Made by a program: the position numbers and the translations under genes. Source: Branchiostoma floridae (taxonomy: Eukaryota; Chordata; Leptocardii; Amphioxiformes; Branchiostomatidae). Taken from it: a stretch of 64,000 bases of DNA. Positions 34,353-47,380 of the stretch are shown piece by piece. The DNA lies in assembly GCF_000003815.2 (NCBI RefSeq), contig NC_049986.1, positions 16,607,172-16,671,171 on the forward strand, given 5' to 3'. Below the pieces are notes generated by a model, which was given only the letters and a program-made list of their open reading frames with translations, had not been told where the DNA came from and made no database searches. Each line of letters starts with the position of its first letter. The first letter of the stretch is position 1.

Positions 34353-35865
34353 ATAAATGTCACTGACCGCCTGACGAGTTTGGAAGCACCAAGCGTTCTC
34401 CGAACAGGATCAGGTCATCAACCCAACACCTGTGGCATGAGATAAACGGTCCTTTCAGATAGCTCATTGGTTAGCAGAATGATAGATGTAGCCAACGCCA
34501 GTAGCTATGGGACTCCACAACAATAACTCATGTAGAGTATCTTTGTAGGAAGGTGTTGCTTGAGCGTTGTGTAGGAAACCTCTAATCACAGGTCCCTAAA
34601 CCTAGAGCATTCAGTGGCGCTAAGAGGAAATACTCTGCACAACAGTGCATCAATGCGATTTGATGCATATTGAAAAGCCTATGGGTGCTGACTTGCTCGG
34701 TGTTTGTCATATGTTAAAGAGCATAAAGATGATATACCTAAGTATAAAAGCGGGGCTGTGGTGTTCAGTAACCCGAAAGTAAAAGCTATGAATAGAGCTC
34801 CGGCAATTTAGGCTGCATATAAAAACGATTTGTATGCTGAGGGAACGCAAAATTACAAAATTACCATCCGACCGTTATGCCTACTGACCTATTTCACCAG
34901 TTAAGAATTGAGCATTGGAGAACACGCAGAGTGGAAACGTACATGTAATTAGAAAGGCGCGTCTGTTCGATGGATTTCATCACCCCCTCGGCATGGACCC
35001 AATGCGACGACTAGCCATGCATTACTTTACAACTGGGACGGAAAAATGGTAAGATTTGGTATGGTTTGACTAGGGACTGGTTCGTAGATAACAATTACTG
35101 TGTCGAATTATGTGCATCCAGTCGCACGGAGTCTTCTCGTTTGTGTGTGTTTGTAAAGTGCCCGCTGTAAATTAGTAATTTAAACGCTGATACCGTGGAT
35201 AAGGTTCTGCAGTACCGTTCTTCCAGTCATGAATATCTAGCGCAACTTCGTATACAGCTGCTTGGGAAAATCTGATGCTGCATTGAATTTCTACTAAAAT
35301 TTCAAACGCCAACGATACTGTGACTCAATCATAATGTGGCGATGTTATACCGTGATTTGTAGTTACAGCGGCAGTAAAATTCCTTCAAACATTTGATCTA
35401 CAGTCTACAATCATAATGATATATACAGAGAGATAACGTAGGCTCCTGCAAAAATAACATTCATATATTTATACTTATCATAGGTCGTTATGTCAAGGCA
35501 ACAAAATAAATTAATGAATCAACATCACTATATCAAACATCAGTATGTTGACGTTCGACGCGCAGACGGAGAAGCCTCTTCTTCTGATCTCGTTTTTCCC
35601 TTAGATCGATACAGTAACCCACGTCTGCCTGCTGCCTCAAGGCTCCTTGTCAGTATAATACAGAGAAAAAGGATCTAAATGACATTGTCTGATACCTTTA
35701 CAAAGCACGTATTATCTTTGCAATATTTTGTTATCATTATATCTCGTTACATACTATATATTTCGAAGACACAAGAACTTCCCAAAACTAGACTCTTCAC
35801 AGCTGGTGCTATCGACCCTCAATCTACTACACTACATCTCGCATCGACTTTCCATCCTCAACTTT
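34353..35865. other. Non-coding stretch
   Basis: No gene recognised. AGCTCATTGGTTAGCAGAATG at 34461-34481 looks slightly like a tRNA A-box region, but there is no B box downstream. Confidence 0.45.
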
Positions 35866-36030
35866 CTAGCAGCTTAATTCGCTCCGAAGTCTGCAAACCA
35901 GACGGCGCTCTGATTCCACGCACCCAAATGTGGGCCTGCCCTTTCTCTTTATCACGTAATATTGATCCTCCCATTTCGGGTCCCAGAACTCCCTTCTCGG
36001 TATTGGAGAGTTGTGAGTACGTTTATTAGT
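35866..36030 (-). pseudogene. Possible decayed LTR-retroelement integrase C-terminal fragment
   Basis: Minus-strand open frame containing DPKWEDQYYVIKRKGRPTF and, after GCVES, ERRLVCRLRSEL. Family knowledge: Ty3/gypsy integrases end with a segment of the type PKWxGPYxVxxRxGxxTY, followed by a basic VHVxRLKP-like strand. The spacing here is similar, but the key GP is DQ and no other pol domain is visible. This could easily be coincidence. Confidence 0.15.
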
Positions 36031-36108
36031 CCTGCCGTTGCCATAGCCCCGTCTGTCCGTGGAGACTTGACCGAGCCTTACACCTTGATATGTCTTGACA
36101 TTCTGCAG

Positions 36109-36197
36109 GTACATTAGAGGACCTGCGAGCTGCTCTTAATGAGGAGGCTTCAGAAGTAGCTTCTGGAGGCACCAATTACGAAGCTAGCCACCCATAG
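36109..36197 (+). CDS. Candidate terminal coding exon, function unknown
   Basis: Seen: a pyrimidine-containing tract ending CATTCTGCAG at 36108. It is followed by an 89-bp segment open only in the phase starting with two bases, encoding TLEDLRAALNEEASEV then ASGGTNYEASHP and TAG at 36195-36197. The peptide is acidic and helix-forming, then Gly/Ser-rich, plausible as a C-terminus. No upstream partner exon or homologue is recognised. The rival reading is chance. Confidence 0.2.
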
Positions 36198-39100
36198 AAA
36201 GGTATGTATCCTGGATTTGCCAAGTTCATTGATGTCTGCCAGACTGCTTCTGGTAGCTGTAGGCTGTTGGCACGCTGAGGTATTTGTTTTACATTTAGAT
36301 TTATCTCAGATATTGCCATCATGAATATAATAAGAACCTAGTGTATATTACATACCAGATGTTTTGCCATGCGTCAACATGTACTCTGACCATGCACTTC
36401 GGGCAGTTTTTACAGCCCGCTTTCTTGTAATCATGATTCCTTACGAAAGGGGATTGACAAGAAGTACCGACGCTTTTTGCTTTATCTCTTACGTGTTAGA
36501 GGTATTTCTTAGAAGATTTACATACCTCTTTATGAGTAAAGTCCCGGCAAAATGTGCAATTTCTTCTTGACTGATTCCCATTCTTATAAGACCATTCTTG
36601 GCACGTCTATAAACCAATGAAACGTTCTAATCACCAACCAACGCGCTAATCTCCCTCGTCATCTTCCGTAATGCTAATGATCAGTACGACCACAAATTAC
36701 ATTAGCAATTTTAAGAAGAATTGATCCAAATAGAGCCCCACCGTATCTTTACCATCACCACATACCGACAAATTACGGGTCGTCTATGGCGATATTCCAA
36801 CAGAATAAAACCTGTTTCTCTCAATTCAAAGGGACCTAATAAGATGCAAATCGATCCAATCTGAAATACCTTGCATGATCTCAAAGACGACCGGAATACA
36901 AAATTGCCTCTGTCAGTTCATCCGAGAAAGTTTTATCGCCGTTTCTCCCATCTGCAAAATGTAAAACGAATCGACCTCTATATTTCTTGAGTGATTAATT
37001 TCTAATGTACCTCCTGTCCTTGATCGTTTGTACATGTGTAAGGCAGCCCATTAACCAGCATTGCATGCAAGGTCTTACAAGCCATTGTACGAGAACATAT
37101 TGGAAATTCTATTCAGGGCCCCAATAATTTTGGATTTAGTAATCAGCCCGCATAGTATGCCTCAAGTAACAAATCATCGATTCACTGGAAGTCAATAGAT
37201 GTAATGTGTCGGAAAGGTCTCCTTGCATATGCATCCAACACCTTGCTATATCTTCAACGTGAATCTGAGAATTGAATCGAATCTTCTGGCGTAAAGGTTG
37301 GTAATGAATGAGATACAGCGAATAGAAGTAATCAATTTGTTAAGTAATCTGGGAGATTCAAGTTTCTCCTCCAATTGCAAAAACTCATTACGTTCTTGTT
37401 GTAGAACCTAAAAATGCATTAATTACCGGGCGGGGAAGCATATGATACTACATGGCCTTCATAGGTTGGTATTCTCACACACTCTAGCAGATACATACTG
37501 ATCCGGGCATTGTATTTACTGTCTCACCGACGCGTGCAATATGCTTCCCTTCAGTGATTTCCACTTATTCCGATTGTGAAAGACTTAAAATGGCTAGTTT
37601 CCCTTGTATAGCCGCCCAAATAGAAGAAATAGATATATTGGTAAACCGACCTACCCAGGATTTATTAGGCTGATTGCAAAGACAACAAAGGCCCGCAATA
37701 CCCTACATACTTTTATCACACCGCACGAATCAACTCAAAAGGTCGATTGGAATCCTCACATCTATATGTTGCCTTAGGTTTCCTGTGATGAGACCAGAGG
37801 AAAAGTCGATATTAGGTAGTCTCAGAACATTTGTTTCTAAGGCAACCTAAACTCGCAATCTGTTGCAATTAGGGGACACGGCGCTTCCTCCACTGTTATC
37901 AGGACGCCACGGCTCATCAAGGACGACGGCCGTACCAACAATGAGTGATTTAGTACTGCAGTCACAAGGCATGTAAAACTAAAACTAAAAGTCTCAGCAC
38001 ATCATACTGCTGCACTACATGATATCATCTTGACAAACCCTATTATTTCGGCTGAAGTGTCACAAAGGCGGGATGAACATTACTTTCCATCCTTCCATTA
38101 CAAAAAATCAGCTATCTTTAATTACAGTGAATGTCCTGCAGTCTTATAGTTGCTTTCTTAAACGGATTGTTCTCATTCGTTTAACAAGTCATGGCTATAA
38201 ACTGCGCGTTGCTTCTCCATACGTCTGTAAAATGAGCTGCCTGAGTGTTTTAAACTGATGCTGCTGTATTCGAATTTGAAATGTCGTTGACTTTAGAATC
38301 GGGTAAGGTAACTGCCGTTCATGGCTCCATGGATGATTACATTTGTGGATGTTTGAGAGGTACAAGTATCGACAACATTAAATGTTTTCGTGCCGAAACA
38401 AGAATAGAATCTCCTCGAGGTAAAACAAACCAATTATCATGGTAATCACATGGGCCCAGTAAAATTAGGAAAGCCTTATTTTTTTCGCTTATACTTGTCT
38501 GCAACTGATGAGTGATCATTGACTTTGAAACTTGGGAATGGGAAAGTGACGCTTCCTCTGAAGCCAAGGGTAATCTTGATACCTCTGGATAAGAAATTGA
38601 TTTTGATTCTGAAACGCATGCACTGCATATATTTTTTTAGGAAATGATATACTAAACATAGTCATCATTTGATATAAAGATGTAACGTTATATACATAGT
38701 GACCGGTAGTCCCTCAGAATCGTCGTAAGTGCCATTGAAATAGACGTGACTACAACGTTCCATTTTAGACATTGGCTTTTATATCTAAGCTATTTTAGCG
38801 CTCTACAGAAGAATGTTAGACGGAGCGTATGTCTTAAACTTATTTGAAATCCGCCTCCTAACGTCGCCAGAAGTACGGAGTTAGCTGGTTTCACAAGATT
38901 TGCAGTTTCACACGCCAATTGGCAATCTTGGATTCCCTGCGGCTTCTCGGGGCTAGACTCGGGAGCAAAGCGAATGAATCTCAAATCCTTCTGCAGTGTT
39001 TCAAGACATTTAATCGGTCTTCCTTATTCCAGGACTTAGACCGCCGCACATGGCCCATTTGGGATCACTTCTATGTGTCTGGCTCAATCTCTCTATATAT

Positions 39101-42100
39101 CATCTTGAGTTGTTAGAGCCATAAGCGTCGGTGTCGCTGACATAATGCTTGCAGGGGTTTTCTACAAGACGAGTAAGTGTTCGTTTTAGCCGGGTGTATA
39201 TCAGCGTGTATCAGCATCACGTTTTGTCATCGTTTCTTCGCTGTTACAACCAAAAGGCTATACATTGCGAGTTTCCTTGTAGCCATGTTTACATGACACT
39301 AGGTAACTATGTCAAAAGGGCAGCTGCTTTACATCGTGTTTACCATTACTGCCTTAAAGGATGAATTATATATTTTGGTCATTATCAAACACAATTATCG
39401 TATATGGGTCAACTGGTCAAACATGCCTGTATCATGTTAATATGGAGGCAATAATTTCATTATCAAATTTCTACTATAGATATAGGACGTGGGTTATCTC
39501 ACATACCAAGGTATACTTTTTGCATATGACGCTAAGAAGTAATTGTATAAAGTAAGCGGTATTTTCGAGTTGTTATAACTTTTTGTTGCAGAAGATTAGA
39601 GCGTGTTATATCCCAAAGTGACTATGATAAGCACGATTATAGGCCAAAGTGCCTCGTAAAATGGCCGAAAAGAATCAGGTAGACCGAAATTTTACGGTAA
39701 TTTGTCGGAAAATTCGATTATGGAGAGCAATAATGAAATATTGATGCCGCCAGAAATAATTGAAACAGGCGTCGCTATACGTCGAGCAGACCTGTGATGG
39801 ATCCTATGGAACCAATCATCAATCTTCTCTCTCCACCTTTATTCATTTCTGTTATGTCACCCATGCCCCCTATTCTGATAATTGCGGTGAAGAGGTCGGC
39901 TGGTGCCTTGTGCGTAAGTCGCAGGAAAACTGATTTACTTCAAGGTTCTGCGTCCTGGCACCTTAAAGGAGGAATTCTTCACCTGTTTGTCTTTTTGCCT
40001 TAAGCGTTGCGGATACCACACCTAGTCGTTCTACTTTCTTGGTCTCTTCAGCGCCTCTTTTTATTTTGTGCAACCATTATATTTTTTATGTTATAGTTAT
40101 CCCTGATCCAAGATCTATAAACTATAAGAACTACATTGTGAGCATTGCGGGTAGAAAGTTTTCAGTGCTAAGAAAACCTCACAAAGTCATTGCTGAAAAT
40201 TACAGTGCTGTAACAACATTGAAAGGTGAGATTTGTGGTTAGCCTTCAGTTAGAGAGGTACTAATGACTGTTGAAATTCTAACATTTTGACTATAGGTTG
40301 TACATTACCGTGTCCTTCGCATTCTAACGTGTCACAGGATAAGTCCGCTACACCATTAGTTACAATAAGGCATTGGCATTTGAAGCTTTCATGCGATTGA
40401 TCATTGTAACCTAGCTTAGAAACGCTGGTTGAACTGCTCTAACCCAATGTGGCTAACAAGGACTTTTATTCTCAGACGGGTTCATCAGGGTTTCCATCTT
40501 GAGACAGTTTACCTTTTTAAGCTGAGAAACGTGACAACATGTTTGGAAGATAATTTGTGAGCTAAGACTGGACGACGTGACTTGAATGTCCTATTGATAC
40601 TGAACATTATCAGTGATTGAAGCATCGCACAGAAGGCGTGTTTCACAGAGTAAACATCTGTAGATGCTTAACACATAAGTGTTAGCTTTAGTAGCATTAG
40701 CACTCTATGGGAAGAAAATGCTTTGAACTGTAAGTGTAGTATAGAATTGTTGTTTACTCCCATTTTTCCACACTGCCTGTACATATAGAAACGGTATAAC
40801 TGGTACATCATTTCTTGTTTTACCGCTCAGTTGCCAACCACTGGTATAGAAGTTTTGAGACTTGAATATTGTTCGTATTGTTGGCACTTCCCCTAGCTCT
40901 TATATCTCTATCTATAATATCTAAGACAGATTATTATGGAAATAATGACTTTGAACGTAGATATCTGGAAGTCGTTTTCGATATTGGAAGGAGCACAAAG
41001 ACTACAAGATACTAGTAAAATGTTGTACTTCAAGCACCCCGGTTATTTTTTTAAATCAATGATTTTTTTCTACTACATTATGTACGAAGAAAGGTAGACC
41101 ACTGACAGCCCCATTCTAGAGCATGGTCCTGTTGGTGAGGTTTATGACTTTCTACATCGAGAGGTCATTGAAGCATTAGCAACTGTCAATTCCCATATAG
41201 GGAAGTATTCCAAATGTACCGTCAGGTTTCTTCAATGGAGCGAGCCAGGAAGTTACATGAATGTCTGTAAGCTACGAATGGCCAGAAGGGCATACAGTGT
41301 GTGCTTGACTGTCATGGTACCTTCATCAGCAACGTCTTGCAATTATTGACTAGTGACATGCATGCACCTTTATATAGATATGAAGACGAGATCTAACGGG
41401 TTGATAAAGAGATAGAGTGAGCCTCAAAAGCTCTCCAAGCTACCAACTATAGTTGTTAAACTTTTGTCACAGATATGAATGACTATTAAATGTCATCATT
41501 GGCGGAGTCATGTCAAAGATAAGGGTGTCTACATCAAAGTCGTGCTCAACTCCAAAAGCGTTTTTTTTTTAAATCTAACATTTTCATGAAAACAAAATAA
41601 ATTCACTTTGTGAAATATAATCACAAATTAAAAAGGGAATTAAATATCTAATCTAGGAACTAAACAGTTCCCCCAGTTCAGAGCTAATTGTCTTGTGCAT
41701 GATGGGAATAGTGACAAATGAGACAATATTCGAATATTAAGTATTGGTTTTAATGGATGCCAGAGATTAAAGTGAATTTTTGATTGAAAGCAAGTGGAAA
41801 ATGAAGATGAAAAAATACCTGGACATATTTGATGTTCCTCTAGAGTTGAGCCCGTCCTTAAGCTCAATTGCTTTCTACATCCATAAGCAACGAGCTATTT
41901 CAGTCTTGGTGATAACGCAAACTTAAGTCGTCTCTCTAGTGCTTTAAGAAAACTCATAAAGCTGAGGGAAAACGTTGGTTACCTGCCAAGCAATTCTCCC
42001 ATTCGGTATATGAATGTTAGTGTACACATATTTTTCTGGGGTACAATTATGCTTACTTTCGTGAATGCATCACTAATAAAAAGCGTACCATCGCTGGCAG

Positions 42101-43968
42101 GGATAGTAGAATCATTATTTCTGTGATAAGATCCATGAAGGTCTTCGTCATTGATCATGAGTCAATGCAATGAACTTGTATTTTACAATTGGCCATTTTC
42201 ATCCGAGCTATCCTAACTCCAAACGGTACTTTAAGAGCTGCCTACCAGTTTGGGATTGGTTCAGAACGTATTCTTCCACTGATGTGTGCTACTGTCAAGT
42301 TATAAAGTCTGGTAAGCCTAAGTTACGATAAACGATGTAAGGCGTGCTAGATACGTCCTACTGTTATATAGTAGCCAGCAGTAGGCCTCGAGGCAATCGT
42401 TAAAGTTATGTGCACAATATACGCAAGCCGAGATAAGACGGAAAAATTATCAAATACATCTCGGAACAACACTTTTATATGTCTCGAGGCGCCGAACATG
42501 CAAAAATAAAAGAATGTGAAATATCTAGTTCTTGATAAAGACTTCTTTATAGGTTCCGTAATCCCAGCTAGCTTTCAACTCACCTTGGAACATAGTATTC
42601 AAGGCAAGTAATCATTTAGAATCATATAGCCACAATGTGTATTTATCATGAACGTTCATGTAGGCATGGAACATAAACTAGTCGCCTACTTTCCTTCTTA
42701 AGGCCACAGAAAGTAAATGTTACTGATGACGAAATCCAAATGCGCGCACATTGATTAAAAGTAAAATAATTTACATGCAGAGATGTATCTTTCTTTTGTA
42801 TTACCATGTCTAAAGAGAGAATATGCCCACTAGATCTGTAATCAATGTAATCTACAAAGGGTATCCAGCAGCGTTACATATTGTTAGCGTATTTCATTCT
42901 GTTGCCAGGTGTGGCAATATCATAATATGAATTGCACCCCCAAATCTACAGCACACCTGACAAGTGCAATGATATGCTTGGTTGATTAGGCCCGGAATCT
43001 GGGTCATTCTTGGCATTGCCTCAGGTGCACGACAAGACTGTGACGATATTGAAGTAATGTCAGGGCACAGACTTTAACGTTTCATGCCGAAGGGGCATTA
43101 ATATCTCGTGTTTCGGCGTCACAGTTCACAGGCAGTCTAAAAATATCTGCGTGGAGATTAATTACACGGTGGAACTCGATGTTGTTTTACTGACCTGTCA
43201 TGCACAGTGCGTTATTCATGCCCTATTCGTGCCAACAAAGGCTATATTTATGACAGTCGTGTCAGCCCAAAGACATATCATAGGTGTCAGCTTTCGCTAT
43301 ATGCTCACGTTACGGTACTGAACAACCTAGTAGATACAACAGTGGATTTGCGATAGTAGAATCTGTAGTTTTGGTTAAACTTTTAAGTGGTAAGTTGACA
43401 AGACCGGATTGAATGTACATCAAAATCAAACAATGTAACTGATTTACATTCGGAAGGATGTGCATTTGGCTTGCCTTTGAGAAGTATAAACAAAGATTAT
43501 GTAAATATTGTAATTTGAATAAAATAGAAATACAAATTTGGCCTCAGTTTGCATATTCAATAAGGAGAAGCTATTTTTGTAGTTTTTTCCCGTCAAATAC
43601 CAATTATTCATATAAGTCCTTAATTTGCATAATACATGCAAAAGTGACACAATTCTTCTAAGTGGTAATTGGTTTGACAATCATCAACATTATGAATGAG
43701 TGTAAGTTGTTCAAAGGTGCACGGAACCAAGCATAGATTATGTTAATTTGGAAGTCATTTGCACAATTAGAATATTTCATGGATATATGAGGTCTACAAA
43801 CTGTTGTTCATTACGTAACTTGGGAATAAGAAAAAAAACTTGGCGATATAATACTAGGATGAGAAGGTACTAGTATATTGGAAGACATTTTTTTTTAAAA
43901 TTCACTTTGACAGACATGACAGTAGTGGTGGCGCACTCAAGTTATCTACTTATATTAGAGTCAACAAT
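36198..43968. other. Long non-coding stretch (about 7.8 kb)
   Basis: No recognisable exon, RNA gene or mobile element. All open frames are under 80 codons and unremarkable. A 10-bp inverted repeat (GTTGCCTTAG at 37768 and CTAAGGCAAC at 37837) is within chance expectation for a window this size. Confidence 0.5.

Positions 43969-44020
<52 letters not shown>
43969..44020. repeat. (AC)9(AT)17 compound microsatellite
   Basis: Nine AC units (43969-43986) run directly into 17 AT units (43987-44020). Confidence 0.95.
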
Positions 44021-44023
<3 letters not shown>

Positions 44024-45999
44024 AAAACATAAACTGGAGAAAGATGTAAACAATACTGATAACAAATGGAAATTAAATAATTTGTATGACAAAAGTTGGT
44101 ATGCGCGCGTGTCCTATATCCCAGTGACAAAATGACAAATTTTGCAGAGAACCAAAAAGCTTGGAAGAATAAGTCAGGATGGTTGCTATGGGATGTGCAG
44201 TGTACGCTAAGACATATGCTAAGGTACAGGTAAAATGGGATTACCCAGCAAGGGCAAAGAGGATACCCCTCTAATCTGAACCTCTCGGCAACTAAGTCAG
44301 ATCGTTACATGCGGGTATTGTCCAATTGATTTCTGAAGAAACCTGAAGCAATCGAAATCACAGTATTATTGCCTTAAGACCCTAAGGCGAAGCCTTTATT
44401 TTGGCACAACATCACAAAGCTGTGAAGTAACGGGGAAGATTTACCGATATTAAAACCTGACTTTATTATTTTTTTACGTTTATTACATAAAAATTTAAAA
44501 AAAAATGTTTCAAACAACAATTACAACGAGGACCGCATGTGGGCGTAGCCATTATGGCGGATGTTTGAACCAAGTTGTTGGCCTGGGTCTAATCTATCAG
44601 ATATGAGAAAGTCAACTGTGAACCTTTAAGCATATTTCGGGCGTCATCCGCATCCTTACCGAACTTTGCCACCCCTGGGTACTCTACAACAAGCCTCAAT
44701 CACCGCGGAAGGTGCTTCCAGAAGCAGATAGGGTCAGGATCCTATATATGCTGCATTTTATCTTAAAGATCACTTGTGCGAGCAATATTCCTGGGTGCTC
44801 CTCTATGCCATCAGTGCAGCCCGAGGGAGCAACTTCTCGTTGAAGGTATGATACTAATTCCTTTCTGTCAAATTCACTGTCAAGTTATCATTGCCCTGGG
44901 TCACCGCCTCGGGGTAAAGAAGTATTGCTATAAATATTGCTCTCTTCGTGCGGGTTGAAAAGTTCCAGGAGCACATGTGAGACGAGAAAGTTCGCTAACT
45001 ATTGATTGTGCCCTGATCAACACCACAACCAGACGGTGCATTCATTATTTAGTATGCAAATGTTTATGTGGAAGGTAAGGGGCCTTAACGTGGCCGATGG
45101 ACCGTTAAAATGATTGGCTGCTCTCGTGCATACGTTCGACGACGTGTGATTATTAGCTGAATGCAAATACATGTCGCTGCCATGGTTTGGAGCGGATGGT
45201 GTACACGACAACCGTGCCGCATTGCGGTGATGAATGTGTCCCCGCCATAGACGTGCTGCGTTGATAAGGATCTAGTCCATTCCTGCTCCATTCTCCGACA
45301 CTAAGCCTTGCCAACTTTGTAATCTAACATTATCCTTAAACGTTACAATTACGGCAATTGCCTATTTTGAAATAGGGCTACACGCATCCGTCCTTCCGTT
45401 TCTTCAAATTACGATGGAACACATTATAGGTGATTGTAAGGAAACAGACGCACAGGGTGATGGAGAAGCCGTGGGTGGTGTGCCGGATGAGGTAAATGAT
45501 GGCGGCGGCCCATATCTCAGTCGGTCCCCTCTCCAGGACATGCGGTGGATGTTCTTCTCGCCGCGCGTGGATGCGCTATTTGTCTTTTCAAACTGTCTGT
45601 CCTTCTGATACAGCTTTTATAACCGTGCCCAAAAACAAGAATTGTGACTTTCGTCGTGCTCCACGATAAGAAAACTCTCCAGTATTATAAATTCTCTTGA
45701 GTTCCGATACATTTTCTATGTGACCAAAAGATAGTATACCATAGTTACACCTGCTGAAACGAACCGAGTTCCAGTTGCATCGAGCTTCATGACAAGACCA
45801 TGACATAGCATAAAGCCTATGATACTTGTGCCATTTATCCGACGTCAGTATGATGTAGAATAAGTACAGCTCGCCGTAAGGTATACCTAGTGCTGCTTCT
45901 AGAGGCGCAGCTTCGATCTAATGATCTCGTCAATCTTGCAGCTTGACTATCGCACTAGATGAATGGCGATAACTACTTCCTGTGATGGCACGAGAAACG
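44021..45999. other. Non-coding stretch
   Basis: No convincing gene. Around 45410-45600 both strands carry GC-rich open frames (plus, GDGEAVGGVPDEVNDGGG; minus, GPTEIWAAAIIYLIRHTTHG), but there is no splice context or recognised family, so no CDS is called. Confidence 0.4.
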
Positions 46000-46020
46000 C
46001 CGTTATCCTGTCTTGAGTAA

Positions 46021-46037
46021 GGGGGGGGGGGGGGGGG
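46021..46037. repeat. G17 homopolymer
   Basis: Seventeen consecutive G at the start of a GC-rich zone. Long G runs can form quadruplex structures and are also prone to length errors in sequencing. Confidence 0.95.
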
Positions 46038-47380
46038 TCACGACTGATTGGTCGTCCCGCCACGACAGACGATAGCGTCGTCTGACGCCTCTCTCCGTTC
46101 CGACCGGGCTTTTTTCTCGCTCAGATGCAATCACGCGAGATAATGACTTTCCCTCTGGGCTACCCTCACGGAAGGAGAGGAAGGAAAACCATATCTGTCT
46201 TTCATGCAAATTCGCCGTGTAAAACTTCCTTGACCTTCTCTAAGGTTCGTCTCACGTGTCCTGATAAGAGCGTCTTGACAGAGACATCTCAGAGACATTA
46301 TCTTTAACTCTAACATAGAATTATCATTTCTGAAGCATCGTAAAATGCATCCGGGAACGCGTTCTATGGTTTTTTGAAGCTTGTGGTTCGAGTCTGTGGT
46401 CTACTTAGTCTGTGGTCTACTTCAGAGTATACTTTTAAATCTTAAAGCTAAAGGCCATGTCAGCATTACGCCGAAGCTGTTCATGAGAGGGGCAGGCAAT
46501 GATTGACGTTAGGCAGGCGCTATCCGGGATTCGGATCGATAACCCCGCGCACCATTCTGCTCATTAATTATTCACACTGACGTGGAAAAATGGGTTCGTG
46601 CAGAATCGACTTAAAACTTTGACATCTGTGAGGCAAACGAAAGCTGTCAGCACCGGTCCCAGCTATTCTTCTTCTCTCTGTTGACGCTGACAGCGACGTA
46701 AATTGGAGGTTTCCTCCTATTCAATTGGTTACCTCACCGGAACCCTGTGGGTCGTATTCTTCCCTTATCGATCCGTTCCCCTATCCCAATTTTCCGCTGT
46801 AAATCTAATTGTATAACTGCCAGTGTCGACAGGAAGATGGGCCAAATTTGAATAAATTATCTGTGGGAATGATTGGGAATTCCGGCTGCGTTGCAGCGGC
46901 GTCTCTTCCGGTTGTCTCCCGGTGTTGGAGTGAAATGGAAACCCAGACTCGCCGTTGGAAGCGTGCTGCGCCGTCCCGTAAGTATACGGTCGTTCTTATT
47001 GAAATGTTAGGCAACTGGGGAGGGGAAAAGGTTATATTACGGCGGGGCTGTTTTGGTCAGACCATTCGTAAACCATTTCGGAGTGGGCGGGCGGCCGGAT
47101 TTCCTACTCCTGTGAAAACATAATCCGTTTCCCCGCGCAATTGCCTCCAATTTCCGAGTGATCAAGGGCCAGTGTGGGGCACATGTATCAAGTGAATCCC
47201 GCGCAATTACACAGGACTCTCGGCGATATAGCTTTACGAAATCCGTGCAATCGTTCGCGGTGGCTTTTCTACTTCTGCGTGCTCGCATTAACGGTTGGGT
47301 TGTGTGCGGCGCGGTTGCGTGATTGAGGATATGACGCCCTCCATGAAGACTTTTGTGTGAAAAAGGGCTTCTACGGTGAG
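46038..47380. promoter_or_regulatory. CpG-rich island-like stretch, possible promoter or 5' exon region
   Basis: CpG is clearly denser here than elsewhere in the window, especially 46880-47120 and 47150-47340 (GCAGCGGCGTCTCTTCCGG, GGGCGGGCGGCCGG, CCCGCGCAATT twice). Two donor-like sites face the plus strand: CGTCCC|GTAAGT at 46979 and TCTACG|GTGAGT at 47371. The inverted CCAAT-like ATTGGTC sits near 46048. Inference only: this could be a promoter with alternative 5' exons. No start codon or downstream coding exon is recognised. Confidence 0.25.

Noticed and set aside
45410-45600. GC-rich open frames on both strands, one with a hydrophobic IWAAAIIYLIR segment
   Set aside because: No family recognised and splice sites unconvincing; composition alone can explain the openness.
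46520-46560. GGGATTCGGATCGATAACC resembling a reversed B box
   Set aside because: The T-stem does not pair and no A box is present on the minus strand.
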